Below, one piece after another: positions 18,324 through 26,026 of a stretch of DNA of 35,934 bases; the stretch's first letter is position 1; each line of letters opens with the position of its first letter. Under the pieces are notes generated by a model. That model saw only the letters and a list, made by a program, of their open reading frames with translations, was not told the DNA's origin and did no database searches. Made by a program: the position numbers and the translations under genes. Source of the DNA: Flavobacteriales bacterium UBA7612 (lineage in GTDB: Bacteria > Bacteroidota > Bacteroidia > Flavobacteriales > Weeksellaceae); contig DLJQ01000004.1 of the NCBI GenBank assembly GCA_002484335.1, positions 163,949 through 199,882 of the forward strand. The letters run 5' to 3'.

Positions 18324-19950
18324 AAAGCTTATCATTTAGATGTTTTTTTATTGCTAAGTTTACAATATAGTGTCTTTTCTTAACTTGTTTTAAAAATGAT
18401 TGATCTCTTGAATTTTTAAAAATTTTATCACATCTTCTAAGATAACTGATATAATTAGATTGATTTTTTATTGGTAGTTGACAAAGTTCAAGATCGAATT
18501 CTCCATTATTTTTTAAATAGAATTTACTTCTACTTCTAAACTTCTGTTTTATTTCATGAGTTTCTGAATCAATATCATCTAATGGGCTATTATATAATTT
18601 TTTAATTTGATTTTTAAATACTGCTTTCTTATTGAAAGGATTAGTATTTTCTAATTTATTCGCTCTATTTGCTCTTCTTTTTACAATAGAAATAATTCTT
18701 CTGTAATATTTAGCAAGATTAGTAGATTTTATAGTTGTATTATACCCTCTAAATTCGAACCCTAAATAAATTAAAGGTTTATTAATTTTTTCTTTAAGAT
18801 TATCAATCTTAATCGAAGTTAAGCGTGTTTCCTTTTTTTTATTAAATGCTAATTTTTTAAAAATAAATTGTTCTGTTTTACTTTCACTGATTTTCAAAAA
18901 TGATTCTTCAATTTTTTGAATGATACTCTTTTTAATTAATTCTACTTCATCTTGTTTACAGATAATTAATATATCATCAGAATATCTTCTGTAATAAATA
19001 TTAAGCTTCTTAACTAATTCATTAATTATGAATTGATCAAAATCTAACAGATAAATATTGGCTAAAGTTGCACTTATTGGTAAACCTTGTGGAATACCGA
19101 TATTCACTTTTTTTTCATTATCTAAAATTTTATAAAATGAGTTTTTATAAACCGTGATTTCTTTATTCTTTATAGCATTTCTGAAATCTTTATTATCATA
19201 GAAGAATGATTTATATCCCTTATGACGTCTAATCTCACTTAGTTTTTTTTCATCAAAACCAGCTCTCCTCTTTCCTCTATTTTTATGAACTCTCAAATCA
19301 TCACGATGTACATATCTAAATTTAGTACACGCTTTAAATACTTTATAATGATGTTTAGGTAGTTCTTTTTCATTTAAAACATCACACCATTTTTGTTTGA
19401 GTAATAAATGATCAAGACCCGAAAAGAAATTTTCAATATCAAAAGTTAGAGCAGCTACACTTTCTTTTTCAGCTCTACTTATAATTTCATCAAAAGCTTC
19501 TTTTGCAAAGTGGATTGTTCCTTTTCCTTTCTCGGAATTAGGTAGTTTTATACGACGATAAGCAATAATACTTTCATTTAGAAATGTGTCATTTTTTAAA
19601 ATTTTCTCATATTTATTGTAAAGAACTGAAGAGTAGTAAGCGTATATTAAAGCATCGAAATGAGAAGCATAATGAATTGGCCTCTTTTTAGCAGTCTGTT
19701 GAAATGTACCATCATTATTTATAAATCGATGAGTTCTTCCAGTTTTTTGATTATTCTTATGTTTTGACGGATCTATTTTTTTGTATTTTCTCTCTTTAAT
19801 CTCATTATACATTAATGGATAAAAGGCATACTTCTCAACTAATTTTTCATCTGTAATTAATGCATAATATTTTTTCCAGTCATTTTCGACAGAAAGTGAT
19901 GGAGTAATATGTAAATATCCTTTTGATTTAAGCCAGTCTGGTTTTTCCAC
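18322..19950 (-). CDS. Reverse transcriptase, defence-associated DRT2/UG2-like
   Basis: 542 residues. RT core: motif A FDIENFF (catalytic Asp171), motif B GIPQGLPISATLANIYL (285-301), motif C YSDD (323-326) and a GFEF turn (397-400). Upstream of the core, GYLHI (11-15), RPIHYASHFDALIYAYY and SIIAYRRIK resemble what I recall of antiviral Drt2-type RTs; they do not look like group II intron (no maturase/HNH) or DGR RTs. A Lys-rich stretch (~205-285) between motifs A and B and a ~140-residue C-terminus make it longer than typical Drt2. Start is GTG at 19950: an in-frame stop lies at 19983 and no ATG between. A structured non-coding region directly upstream on the same strand fits a template RNA. 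The family acts against phage. Family assignment is from memory of motifs, not a search. Confidence 0.72.
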   Translation of the reverse strand: MEKPDWLKSKGYLHITPSLSVENDWKKYYALITDEKLVEKYAFYPLMYNEIKERKYKKIDPSKHKNNQKTGRTHRFINNDGTFQQTAKKRPIHYASHFDALIYAYYSSVLYNKYEKILKNDTFLNESIIAYRRIKLPNSEKGKGTIHFAKEAFDEIISRAEKESVAALTFDIENFFSGLDHLLLKQKWCDVLNEKELPKHHYKVFKACTKFRYVHRDDLRVHKNRGKRRAGFDEKKLSEIRRHKGYKSFFYDNKDFRNAIKNKEITVYKNSFYKILDNEKKVNIGIPQGLPISATLANIYLLDFDQFIINELVKKLNIYYRRYSDDILIICKQDEVELIKKSIIQKIEESFLKISESKTEQFIFKKLAFNKKKETRLTSIKIDNLKEKINKPLIYLGFEFRGYNTTIKSTNLAKYYRRIISIVKRRANRANKLENTNPFNKKAVFKNQIKKLYNSPLDDIDSETHEIKQKFRSRSKFYLKNNGEFDLELCQLPIKNQSNYISYLRRCDKIFKNSRDQSFLKQVKKRHYIVNLAIKKHLNDKL

Positions 19951-19966
19951 ATTTAAATTATAAAAT

Positions 19967-20324
19967 ACTTGTTCTATGAATTAAACAATAAATGGAATTG
20001 AACTACATACACAAACGTCGGATAAGTACCCATTAACTGAGTCATTGTATTTTTTCCTAAAATTAATAAATCAACTGCAAACCCTAAAGCAATGAAGCAA
20101 AGTTTAATTATAAAGTTAATGCATTTGTTTATTTCAATAATTCTTTGTACATTAGAAGAATCTGAAGTTATCTCTCCAGAAATAAATCTTTTGTATGGTA
20201 TCCTGTATCAGGTTACAATTATCGGGATGAAAATCCTTTTCCTTTCCAACTTTATTTGGCAAAGTAGTTATCGAAAATAACTTGCTATCCTGACTAATTG
20301 TAGTTCCCCATTCATAGAACAAGT
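19967..20324 (-). ncRNA. Structured non-coding RNA upstream of the RT, likely its template
   Basis: About 358 nt with no credible gene. Ends pair: ACTTGTTCTATGAAT (20324-20310) with ATTCATAGAACAAGT (19981-19967), 15 bp perfect. Two inner long-range helices follow: GAACTACA (20306-20299) with TGTAGTTC (20007-20000), and GTC(A)GGATA (20294-20286) with TATCCGAC (20024-20017). Local hairpins occur inside: AGTTAT/ATAACT (20282-20266), GGAT/ATCC (20236-20225), GTAaCCTG/CAGGaTAC (20216-20198) and TCTGGAG/CTTCAGA (20180-20161). The 5' end of the fold lies where a start would be placed by the TATATTTG element. RT-coding sequence begins 16 bp after the fold. Known DRT2 and DRT9 systems use an upstream ncRNA as RT template; use here is inferred. 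Confidence 0.75.
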
Positions 20325-20327
20325 TTA

Positions 20328-20335
20328 CAAATATA
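20328..20335 (-). promoter_or_regulatory. -7 promoter element for the ncRNA-RT transcript
   Basis: TATATTTG on the minus strand matches TAnnTTTG. It predicts a start near 20321, at the first bases of the 15-nt end repeat of the ncRNA. No good TTG -33 element was found. The divergent gene starts at 20365, so both promoters share about 40 bp. Confidence 0.62.
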
Positions 20336-20364
20336 GTATTATATTTACATATAAAATAAACTAT

Positions 20365-21522
20365 ATGAGACAAAGTGACATCACCTATAAAGTAGGAAAT
20401 CTTGTTACCTTAAAAACACATCCCTTCACAGAAAAATGTACTGATATATACATCCAAGCTAAAGCAGAATATACACCTCCAATTTTAAATGTTTTTGAAG
20501 TTTTAATTTCTAGTGAATATAAGGAAGAAACAGGTGAAAAAGATATTCAATATCAATGCATTTATTATAATACGAAATCTGGAATATTCGAGAAAAAATG
20601 GTTTAAACATAAAGAGCTAAAACTAATTAAAAAAGAAGAAAAAGTAATTGAATTTTCAGAATCTAATTTAAAAGAATGGATTGGTAAACAAGTCATCTTA
20701 AAATCAGTTGATTTAGAACTAAATAAAAGAAAATCAAATTTAGAAATAGACAACACATTATCTCAAAAAAAGAATCATCATTTAGATTTTTTACCACCCT
20801 TACTTGAGGTTATAGGTATTGAAGAAAATGAAGATAAAAAATTATATTCTAAAAAAACTGGCGAACAAGTAAAACCAAAATATTATTTTAAAGTAAAATG
20901 GTATAATTCTATAAAAGATAAATTTTCTGAAGATATTTTACCACTTTGTGTTGTAAAAGAAGTCGAAAATCATGAGTCTTTACTAGAAAATATAAAGAAT
21001 GAAGAAAAATATAAATTTGACATAATAAAAATTACCAGTGATAAAAAAATTGATGATATTATTGAGGTAAAGAATATTTATTTTAATACATATATCTATA
21101 AAGTAGAAGTTAAAAGTTTACTTACGCAAAAAGTAGATTTCATTGATCTTAAATTATTTAAAGAAATTGAAAAATTTGAATCTGAGTTATATAGTAACGA
21201 ATTACTTGGAATTCATGAATCAGGTTATACACGACTAGAGCCACAGTTATTCTCAAAAAACGAATTATATAAAATTAAGTACAAAGATAATTTTGGAAGA
21301 ATTACAGATCGAATTATTTATTTAGAAGATATTATTTATTTCGATGAACAATATAAACAGATGACGGTATCTGATTTTCAAAAGAAGAGTAAAGAAAAAA
21401 ATAAATATGTTTGTTATACCTATTTAAAAGCAAAATGTTTTCTTAGAAATATGGAAACAAGACATTTTCAAATTGATTCAGATCATATATTATCATTAAA
21501 AAAAGTCTGTATGGAAATATAA
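20365..21522 (+). CDS. Protein of unknown function with repeated small beta-rich domains, divergent from the RT
   Basis: 385 residues, no signal peptide or membrane segment, Lys/Glu rich. It contains diverged repeats. Unit 1 (~10-89) and unit 2 (~106-200) share VxLK near the start, a PP[IL]L.V block (TPPILNVFEV, LPPLLEVIGI), TGE, and an aromatic strand with YN[ST] (CIYYNTKSGIFE, KVKWYNSIKDKFS). Parts at ~217-268 and ~281-382 look like more distant copies. The pattern suggests tandem small beta-barrels (SH3/KOW/Tudor-like), possibly nucleic-acid or protein binding; this is inference. It is divergent from the ncRNA-RT unit with only ~40 bp between its ATG and the ncRNA 5' end, so regulation or function may be linked. 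I do not recognise a family name. Confidence 0.75.
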   Translation: MRQSDITYKVGNLVTLKTHPFTEKCTDIYIQAKAEYTPPILNVFEVLISSEYKEETGEKDIQYQCIYYNTKSGIFEKKWFKHKELKLIKKEEKVIEFSESNLKEWIGKQVILKSVDLELNKRKSNLEIDNTLSQKKNHHLDFLPPLLEVIGIEENEDKKLYSKKTGEQVKPKYYFKVKWYNSIKDKFSEDILPLCVVKEVENHESLLENIKNEEKYKFDIIKITSDKKIDDIIEVKNIYFNTYIYKVEVKSLLTQKVDFIDLKLFKEIEKFESELYSNELLGIHESGYTRLEPQLFSKNELYKIKYKDNFGRITDRIIYLEDIIYFDEQYKQMTVSDFQKKSKEKNKYVCYTYLKAKCFLRNMETRHFQIDSDHILSLKKVCMEI

Positions 21523-21551
21523 ATTTTTATCCTCATTCCCTTATAAAACCC

Positions 21552-21666
21552 CATTTAGCAATAACGATAGTAGTGAAAATCCTTTTGTAATTAGATGCAT
21601 CTCGACTTTAGCTTAATGACTAATTACAAAAGATTGTAACAGGTAGCGTGCCCGAAGGGATTGCCA
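21552..21666. repeat. Intergenic palindromic repeat, copy B
   Basis: Contains a perfect 13-bp inverted repeat CTTTTGTAATTAG (21582-21594) / CTAATTACAAAAG (21620-21632). Read on the minus strand it runs GGCAATCCCTTCGGGC...GTTACAATCTTTTGT...AAAAGGATTTTCACTACTATCG. It shares CCCTTCG, CAATCT and AAAGGAT blocks with the copies near 6246, 23478 and 24259. It lies at the right border of the RT island and may also act as a transcription barrier. Confidence 0.75.
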
Positions 21667-21732
21667 TATAAATGATTGATTTAATATTTTTTTTTATCTT
21701 TAGAAATAATAACACAATTCATTTATAAAAAA

Positions 21733-22605
21733 ATGACTAAATCTTTTGATCCCAATACTGAATCGTTTAATCGATTACTAAAACATGCCATTTCACCACG
21801 CCCTATATGTTTTGCAAGTACTATAGATAAACAAGGAAATGTAAATTTAAGTCCTTTTTCCTTTTTTAATTTAATGGGGCAAACACCACCAATTTGTGTA
21901 TTTTCTCCTGTAAATAAAATGAGAGATGGAGCAAAAAAACATACACTTGATAATGTCTTAGAGCATCCAGAATGTGTAATTAATATAATAAACTATGATA
22001 TTGTTCAACAACAATCTTTAACAAGTGTAGAGTATAAGAAAGGAGTAAATGAATTTGAAAAGGCTGGTTTAACACCAATTCCATCAGATCTTGTAAAACC
22101 TCCTCGAGTGAAAGAAAGTCCAATACAAATGGAATGTAAAGTACGAGAGGTTGTTTCTATTTCTAATGAACCTGGTGCAGCAAATTTAGTGATAGCTGAG
22201 ATTATTAAAATTCATGTCGAGGAAAATTTTTTGGATGATGAGAATAATGTATCTCCTTTTACTTTAGATTTAGTTGCTCGTTTGGGAGATGATTATTATT
22301 GTCGAGTTATTCCTGAATCTATTTTTGAGGTGGCTAAACCAACACGAACAATAGGAATAGGAGTAGATAATTTACCAGAAGAAATAAAATTTTCTAATTA
22401 TTTGACTGGTAATCATCTTGGTCAGTTAGGGAATCAAGAAAAAACACCAACAAAGGAGATGGTTGAAAATTTTAAGGAACAATTAAAGCAACGATTAGAA
22501 ATAGAAAAATTTAAACCAATTGAAGTAAGGCATCAAATTGCAGCTAAATTGTTAGACCAAGGAGATGTTAATGGAGCTTGGTTTTGGTTATTAATGGAAT
22601 TATAA
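21733..22605 (+). CDS. Flavin reductase family protein (FMN-binding split barrel)
   Basis: 290 residues. The N-terminal split-barrel has the typical ISPRPICFASTIDKQGNVNLSPFSFFNLMGQTPPICVFS and KHTLDN...VINI blocks that bind FMN. Members reduce flavin with NAD(P)H or act as flavoproteins; those beginning 'SPRPI.F.ST.D..G..N..P.S.FN' are widespread in Flavobacteriales without an assigned substrate. The last ~90 residues are an extra helical tail. Its stop overlaps the start of the following SDR-like gene by one base (TAATG), so the two are coupled. Confidence 0.87.
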   Translation: MTKSFDPNTESFNRLLKHAISPRPICFASTIDKQGNVNLSPFSFFNLMGQTPPICVFSPVNKMRDGAKKHTLDNVLEHPECVINIINYDIVQQQSLTSVEYKKGVNEFEKAGLTPIPSDLVKPPRVKESPIQMECKVREVVSISNEPGAANLVIAEIIKIHVEENFLDDENNVSPFTLDLVARLGDDYYCRVIPESIFEVAKPTRTIGIGVDNLPEEIKFSNYLTGNHLGQLGNQEKTPTKEMVENFKEQLKQRLEIEKFKPIEVRHQIAAKLLDQGDVNGAWFWLLMEL

Positions 22606-23273
22606 TGAAAAAAACAGTCTTATTATTAGGGAGTACAGGTTTAATAGGTTCTATTGTATTAGATAGATTATTGAATGATTCAGTTTATTCAAAAGTGATA
22701 ATTTTAGTAAGAAAACCTCAAGGAATTCAACATTCAAAAATTGTTGAAATTATAACTGATTTTAAATCTCCGATTGATTTAAGTTCTTTTAATAAGATAG
22801 ATAGTATTTTTTCTTGTTTGGGTACGACTAGAAAAAAAACACCAGATTTGCAATTATATAAAAAAATTGAAGTTGATATTCCTCTTGCTATAGCAAAACA
22901 ATGTTTAAGTAAAGGTTTAGAGAAATTTCATTACATTTCTGCGATTGGTGCTAATGAAAATTCATCTAATTTCTATTTAAAAATGAAGGGAGAAGCTGAA
23001 GTTGTTTTAACCCAATTACCTATTCCTATTCTGAATATATATCAGCCTTCTTTATTGATAGGAAATAGAAAAGAAAAAAGATTAGCAGAAGATGTAGGAG
23101 CAAAAATATATCCTTTTATTAATATTTTTTTAATAGGTGCTTTGGCTAAATATAAAGCTATAAAAGCAAGTGAATTAGCAAAAGGAATAGTAAATGTAGA
23201 TGAGCAAATGAATATTAAAGGAGTTCAGGTTTTTACATATAATGATATACTTAAAAATACAAAAAAATTATGA
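22605..23273 (+). CDS. NAD(P)-binding oxidoreductase-like protein (atypical SDR)
   Basis: 222 residues from ATG 22605 (TAATG overlap with the flavin reductase gene); an in-frame TTG further upstream is unlikely. N-terminal Rossmann motif KTVLLLGSTGLIGSIVLDRL, then SIFSCLGTTRKKT, KFHYISAIGANENSSNFYLKMKGEAE and QPSLLIGNRKE. This pattern matches HTATIP2/YbjT-like atypical SDRs, which bind NADPH; the substrate is unknown. The stop overlaps the start of the YqaE-like gene (ATGA), giving a three-gene coupled operon. Confidence 0.85.
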   Translation: MKKTVLLLGSTGLIGSIVLDRLLNDSVYSKVIILVRKPQGIQHSKIVEIITDFKSPIDLSSFNKIDSIFSCLGTTRKKTPDLQLYKKIEVDIPLAIAKQCLSKGLEKFHYISAIGANENSSNFYLKMKGEAEVVLTQLPIPILNIYQPSLLIGNRKEKRLAEDVGAKIYPFINIFLIGALAKYKAIKASELAKGIVNVDEQMNIKGVQVFTYNDILKNTKKL

Positions 23274-23455
23274 TTTTAATAGCTGTTTTATTTCCATGTT
23301 TGTCTTTTTTCTTGAGAGGAAAAATAATACAAGCTATTTGTTGCTTAATTTTACAAATAACAGTTATTGCTTGGTTACCAGCTGCTATTTGGGCTGTTGC
23401 ATCGTTACTTGATAGTAGAAATAAAAAGAGAATGAAAGAATTTTCGAGAAGATAA
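23270..23455 (+). CDS. YqaE/Pmp3 family small membrane protein
   Basis: 61 residues with two hydrophobic segments: ILIAVLFPCLSFFLRGK, then AICCLILQITVIAWLPAAIWAVASLL, ending in a basic tail (RNKKRMKEFSRR). The P...FL.G and WLPAAIWA pattern is the signature of YqaE/Pmp3 stress-related membrane peptides. It overlaps the SDR gene by four bases (ATGA). The precise role is unclear; yeast Pmp3 affects membrane potential. Confidence 0.82.
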   Translation: MILIAVLFPCLSFFLRGKIIQAICCLILQITVIAWLPAAIWAVASLLDSRNKKRMKEFSRR

Positions 23456-23477
23456 TATTTTATTATATCTATAATTT

Positions 23478-23518
23478 TAGCGCGTTCCCTATGGTCGGAA
23501 TTTTCATTACTATTATTA
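23478..23518. repeat. Intergenic palindromic repeat, copy C (short form)
   Basis: TAGCGCGTTCCCTATGGTCGG directly followed by AATTTTCATTACTATTATTATT. These look like the two outer ends of the family joined with the middle lost: the GCGTTCCCT..GGTCGG end as in copy A and the GGATTTTCACTACTATC end as in copy B. Confidence 0.6.
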
Positions 23519-23560
23519 TTGAAAATATGTGTCAAATAATTAAAAAAGTACATAACATTT

Positions 23561-24227
23561 ATGATTGATAAATTAATTATAAATAATTCTGTGAAGCAAC
23601 ACTCATTACATGTAATTAATCAATTTGAGAAAATAAGATTTGATTTTAAAAATGTTTATTTTAAAAATAATTTAAGTGAAACTGATTATAAAGGACATGT
23701 GTTAAATAGAATTGATAAAACAATAATTTTATTGAATTTAAATCTTCAAAATTTTCATGATAATCTTACAGATAAATTAAAATTTGATAAAATTTTACCA
23801 ACAGCTTCAGAATATGATTATAATGAAGTTTTAAATAATTATTTTTTGCAAACTAAAACTTCTTTTATTTATAATTTATCTTCAATGATTGAAACATTTT
23901 TTAGGGAAGTTCATAAAGAATTATTTCCTGAGAAAAATATAGAAAAAAAAAGTCTTTATGATATATTAAGTCAAAATTTTTAAAAAATTAGAACTCAAAA
24001 AAAATGAAAATTGGACTGCAATGATGGTTTTATCTAATATCCGCAATACAATTCATAATAATGGAATTCATATTTCAGAAGATAGAATTTTATTTTATCA
24101 TAATTATGAAATCAATTTTGTACATAACTCTCCTCAAAATATTGCACATTATGAAATTTTAGCTTTAATATTATATGATTTTTTGAATTTATTTAAGGAG
24201 ATTAATTCTAAAACTAAAAATAAATAA
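23561..24227 (+). pseudogene. Hypothetical gene split by a single-base frameshift
   Basis: Frame 1 from ATG 23561 codes 140 residues and stops at 23981-23983. Frame 2 continues with 68 residues from 24021. Removing one T from the run of five at 23977-23981 joins them into one ~221-residue protein whose junction reads ...LYDILSQNFKKLELKKNEN, then WTAMMVLSNIRNTIHNNG. Sense codons fill the whole gap, so these are two halves of one gene. The RNTIHNNG segment resembles the Arg/Asn-His motif of HEPN-like or related helical families, and ESMIETFFREV-like helices precede it, but I cannot name the family. Either a real inactivating mutation, a slippage site, or a homopolymer sequencing error. Confidence 0.82.
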
Positions 24228-24258
24228 AATATATAGCTTTTTTTAAATCTTTTAAATT

Positions 24259-24359
24259 AGTGGCGCGGCATCCTTTTATAAACAATTTTTTCTTTAAAAA
24301 AATAGATTTTATTGTTTGTAAAAAATATAGCAAAAAGCACACCTCGAAGTGATTGCCAA
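24259..24359. repeat. Intergenic palindromic repeat, copy D
   Basis: On the minus strand: GGCAATCACTTCGAGGTGTG, then CTTTTTGCTATA, an AT-rich arm pair (ACAAACAAT / ATTGTTTAT), and AAAAGGATGCCGCGCCACTA. It shares GGCAATC.CTTCG and AAAAGGAT with copy B. It fills most of the gap between the frameshifted gene and the lpdA terminator. Confidence 0.72.
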
Positions 24360-24404
24360 AAAAATAAATATAATTTTTAAAAAGTTTAAAATAACTTAAA
24401 GATA

Positions 24405-24435
24405 AAAACCCAGTAAACATTATTTACTGGGTTTT
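24405..24435. terminator. Terminator of lpdA (bidirectional hairpin)
   Basis: Perfect 13-bp stem AAAACCCAGTAAA / TTTACTGGGTTTT with a 5-base loop. On the minus strand it is followed by TTTTTATC, serving lpdA, whose stop is at 24456. Confidence 0.9.
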
Positions 24436-24455
24436 AATATATAGATTTTTTTCTA

Positions 24456-25856
24456 TTAAGAGTGGATAGCTCTATTATCTGTAGCAGCTAAAGCAGCTTC
24501 TTTAATAGCTTCAGAGAATGTTGGGTGAGCATGAGACATTCTTGTTAAGTCTTCTGCTGATGCACGGAATTCCATTGCTGTAACACCTTCTGCGATTAAA
24601 TCTGCAGCACGAGCACCAATAATATGCATACCTAAAATTTCGTCAGTATTTTTATCAGCTAAAATTTTAGCAAAACCATCAGTATCCATAGAAGCACGAG
24701 CACGTCCTAAAGCTTTGAATGGGAAAGAACCAACTTTATATTCTACACCTTCTTCTTTTAATTGCTCTTCAGTTTTTCCAACTCCAGCAACCTCTGGCCA
24801 TGTATAAACAACACCAGGAATTAAGTTATAGTTAATGTGTGGTTTTTGCCCTGCCAATTGCTCAGCAACTAAAACACCTTCTTCTTCAGCTTTGTGAGCT
24901 AACATTGCACCAGCAACAACATCACCAATAGCATAAATATTTGCAACATTAGTTTGTAAGTGATTGTTTGTTTTGATACGACCTCTTTCGTCAACTTCAA
25001 CACCAACAGTATCTAAACCTAAAGAACCAGTAAATGCACGACGACCAACAGCAACTAATGCATAATCTCCTGTAATTTCTAATTCTTCACCTTTTTTAGA
25101 TGTAGCTTTTAATGTTACATCATCTCCATTATTTACAACAGAAGTAACTCCAGTAGAAGTATGGAATTTCATTCCTTGTTTTTTCAATACTTTAGTTAAT
25201 TCTTTAGATAAAGCACCATCCATTCCTGGAATAACACGATCTGCATACTCAACAACAGTAACATCAGAACCTAAACGTAAATAAACAGAACCTAATTCTA
25301 ATCCAATAACTCCACCACCAATAACAATTAAATGTTTAGGAACTTCTGGTAAAGCTAAAGCCTCAGTAGACGTAATAATTCTTTTTCCATCTGTTGGAGC
25401 AAATGGTAATTCAGAAGAAACAGATCCAGTAGCTATAATTGTATTTTTAGCTTCAATTTCTTGTGTAGAACCATCTTTAGCTGTAACAACAATATGAGTA
25501 GCATCTTTAAAAGCACCAGTACCTTCTAATACATCAATATTATTTTTGCTCATTAAGTATTTAATACCAGCTACGTTTGTATCAACAACTCCAGCTTTGC
25601 GAGCAATCATTTGAGCAAAATTAACTTTAGGAGCATCAATTTCAATTCCATGCTCTTTAAAGTGATTAACAGCGTCGTAATAGTGGTGAGAAGAATCTAA
25701 TAAAGCTTTAGAAGGGATACATCCAACATTAAGACATGTACCACCTAAATTTTCTTTTTCTATAATTGCAGTTTTAAATCCTAATTGCGCACAACGGATT
25801 GCAGCAACATATCCTCCAGGTCCAGCACCTATTACGGCTACATCATAAGAACTCAT
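24456..25856 (-). CDS. lpdA: Dihydrolipoyl dehydrogenase
   Basis: 466 residues, standard length. FAD-binding GAGPGGYVAAIRCAQLG; redox disulfide GGTCLNVGCIPSKALL (Cx4C at ~41-46); NAD-binding GGGVIGLELGSVYLRLG; second FAD motif IYAIGDVV; C-terminal catalytic His-Glu SHAHPTFSEAIKEA. It reoxidises lipoamide with NAD+ as E3 of pyruvate/2-oxoglutarate dehydrogenase complexes and the glycine cleavage system. GC content is higher than in neighbours, as usual for highly expressed genes. No E1/E2 gene is adjacent. Confidence 0.97.
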   Translation of the reverse strand: MSSYDVAVIGAGPGGYVAAIRCAQLGFKTAIIEKENLGGTCLNVGCIPSKALLDSSHHYYDAVNHFKEHGIEIDAPKVNFAQMIARKAGVVDTNVAGIKYLMSKNNIDVLEGTGAFKDATHIVVTAKDGSTQEIEAKNTIIATGSVSSELPFAPTDGKRIITSTEALALPEVPKHLIVIGGGVIGLELGSVYLRLGSDVTVVEYADRVIPGMDGALSKELTKVLKKQGMKFHTSTGVTSVVNNGDDVTLKATSKKGEELEITGDYALVAVGRRAFTGSLGLDTVGVEVDERGRIKTNNHLQTNVANIYAIGDVVAGAMLAHKAEEEGVLVAEQLAGQKPHINYNLIPGVVYTWPEVAGVGKTEEQLKEEGVEYKVGSFPFKALGRARASMDTDGFAKILADKNTDEILGMHIIGARAADLIAEGVTAMEFRASAEDLTRMSHAHPTFSEAIKEAALAATDNRAIHS

Positions 25857-25895
25857 ATCGTTTTTATTTTGATTTAATATTTATTTTATATCTCA

Positions 25896-25923
25896 CAAAT
25901 ATAACGAAACTCATTAATACAAA
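25896..25923 (-). promoter_or_regulatory. -33/-7 promoter of lpdA
   Basis: Minus strand: TTTG at 25923-25920, a 16-bp spacer, then TATATTTG at 25903-25896, matching the Bacteroidota consensus. The start codon is 39 bp downstream. Confidence 0.72.
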
Positions 25924-26026
25924 CATTAATTTTTGACAATGAATTTTGTTAGTTTTTTAATCTTTTTATGGCATTGTTTTTATTAAGATTAATATAGATT
26001 AAAAATAAAGTTTTAATTCTTAATTC

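Noticed and set aside
18322..20324. Classical retron
   Set aside because: The paired-end RNA is reminiscent of retron a1/a2, but the RT is much longer than retron RTs, lacks the retron-type features I would expect and resembles DRT2-like RTs. Not fully excluded without a search.
19967..20324. 15-bp repeat as attachment or insertion-site duplication
   Set aside because: The copies are inverted, not direct, and two further nested pairings support RNA structure.
20092..20373. Short ORFs on both strands in the gap upstream of the RT as ordinary genes
   Set aside because: They lie inside the folded non-coding region, overlap its helices and have no promoter placed for them. Kept only as a neo-like frame hypothesis.
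23251..23553. 100-codon minus-strand ORF
   Set aside because: Antisense to the YqaE-like gene and a palindromic repeat; no family features.
24214..24420. 68-codon minus-strand ORF
   Set aside because: Runs through palindromic repeat copy D and the lpdA terminator hairpin; composition is not protein-like.
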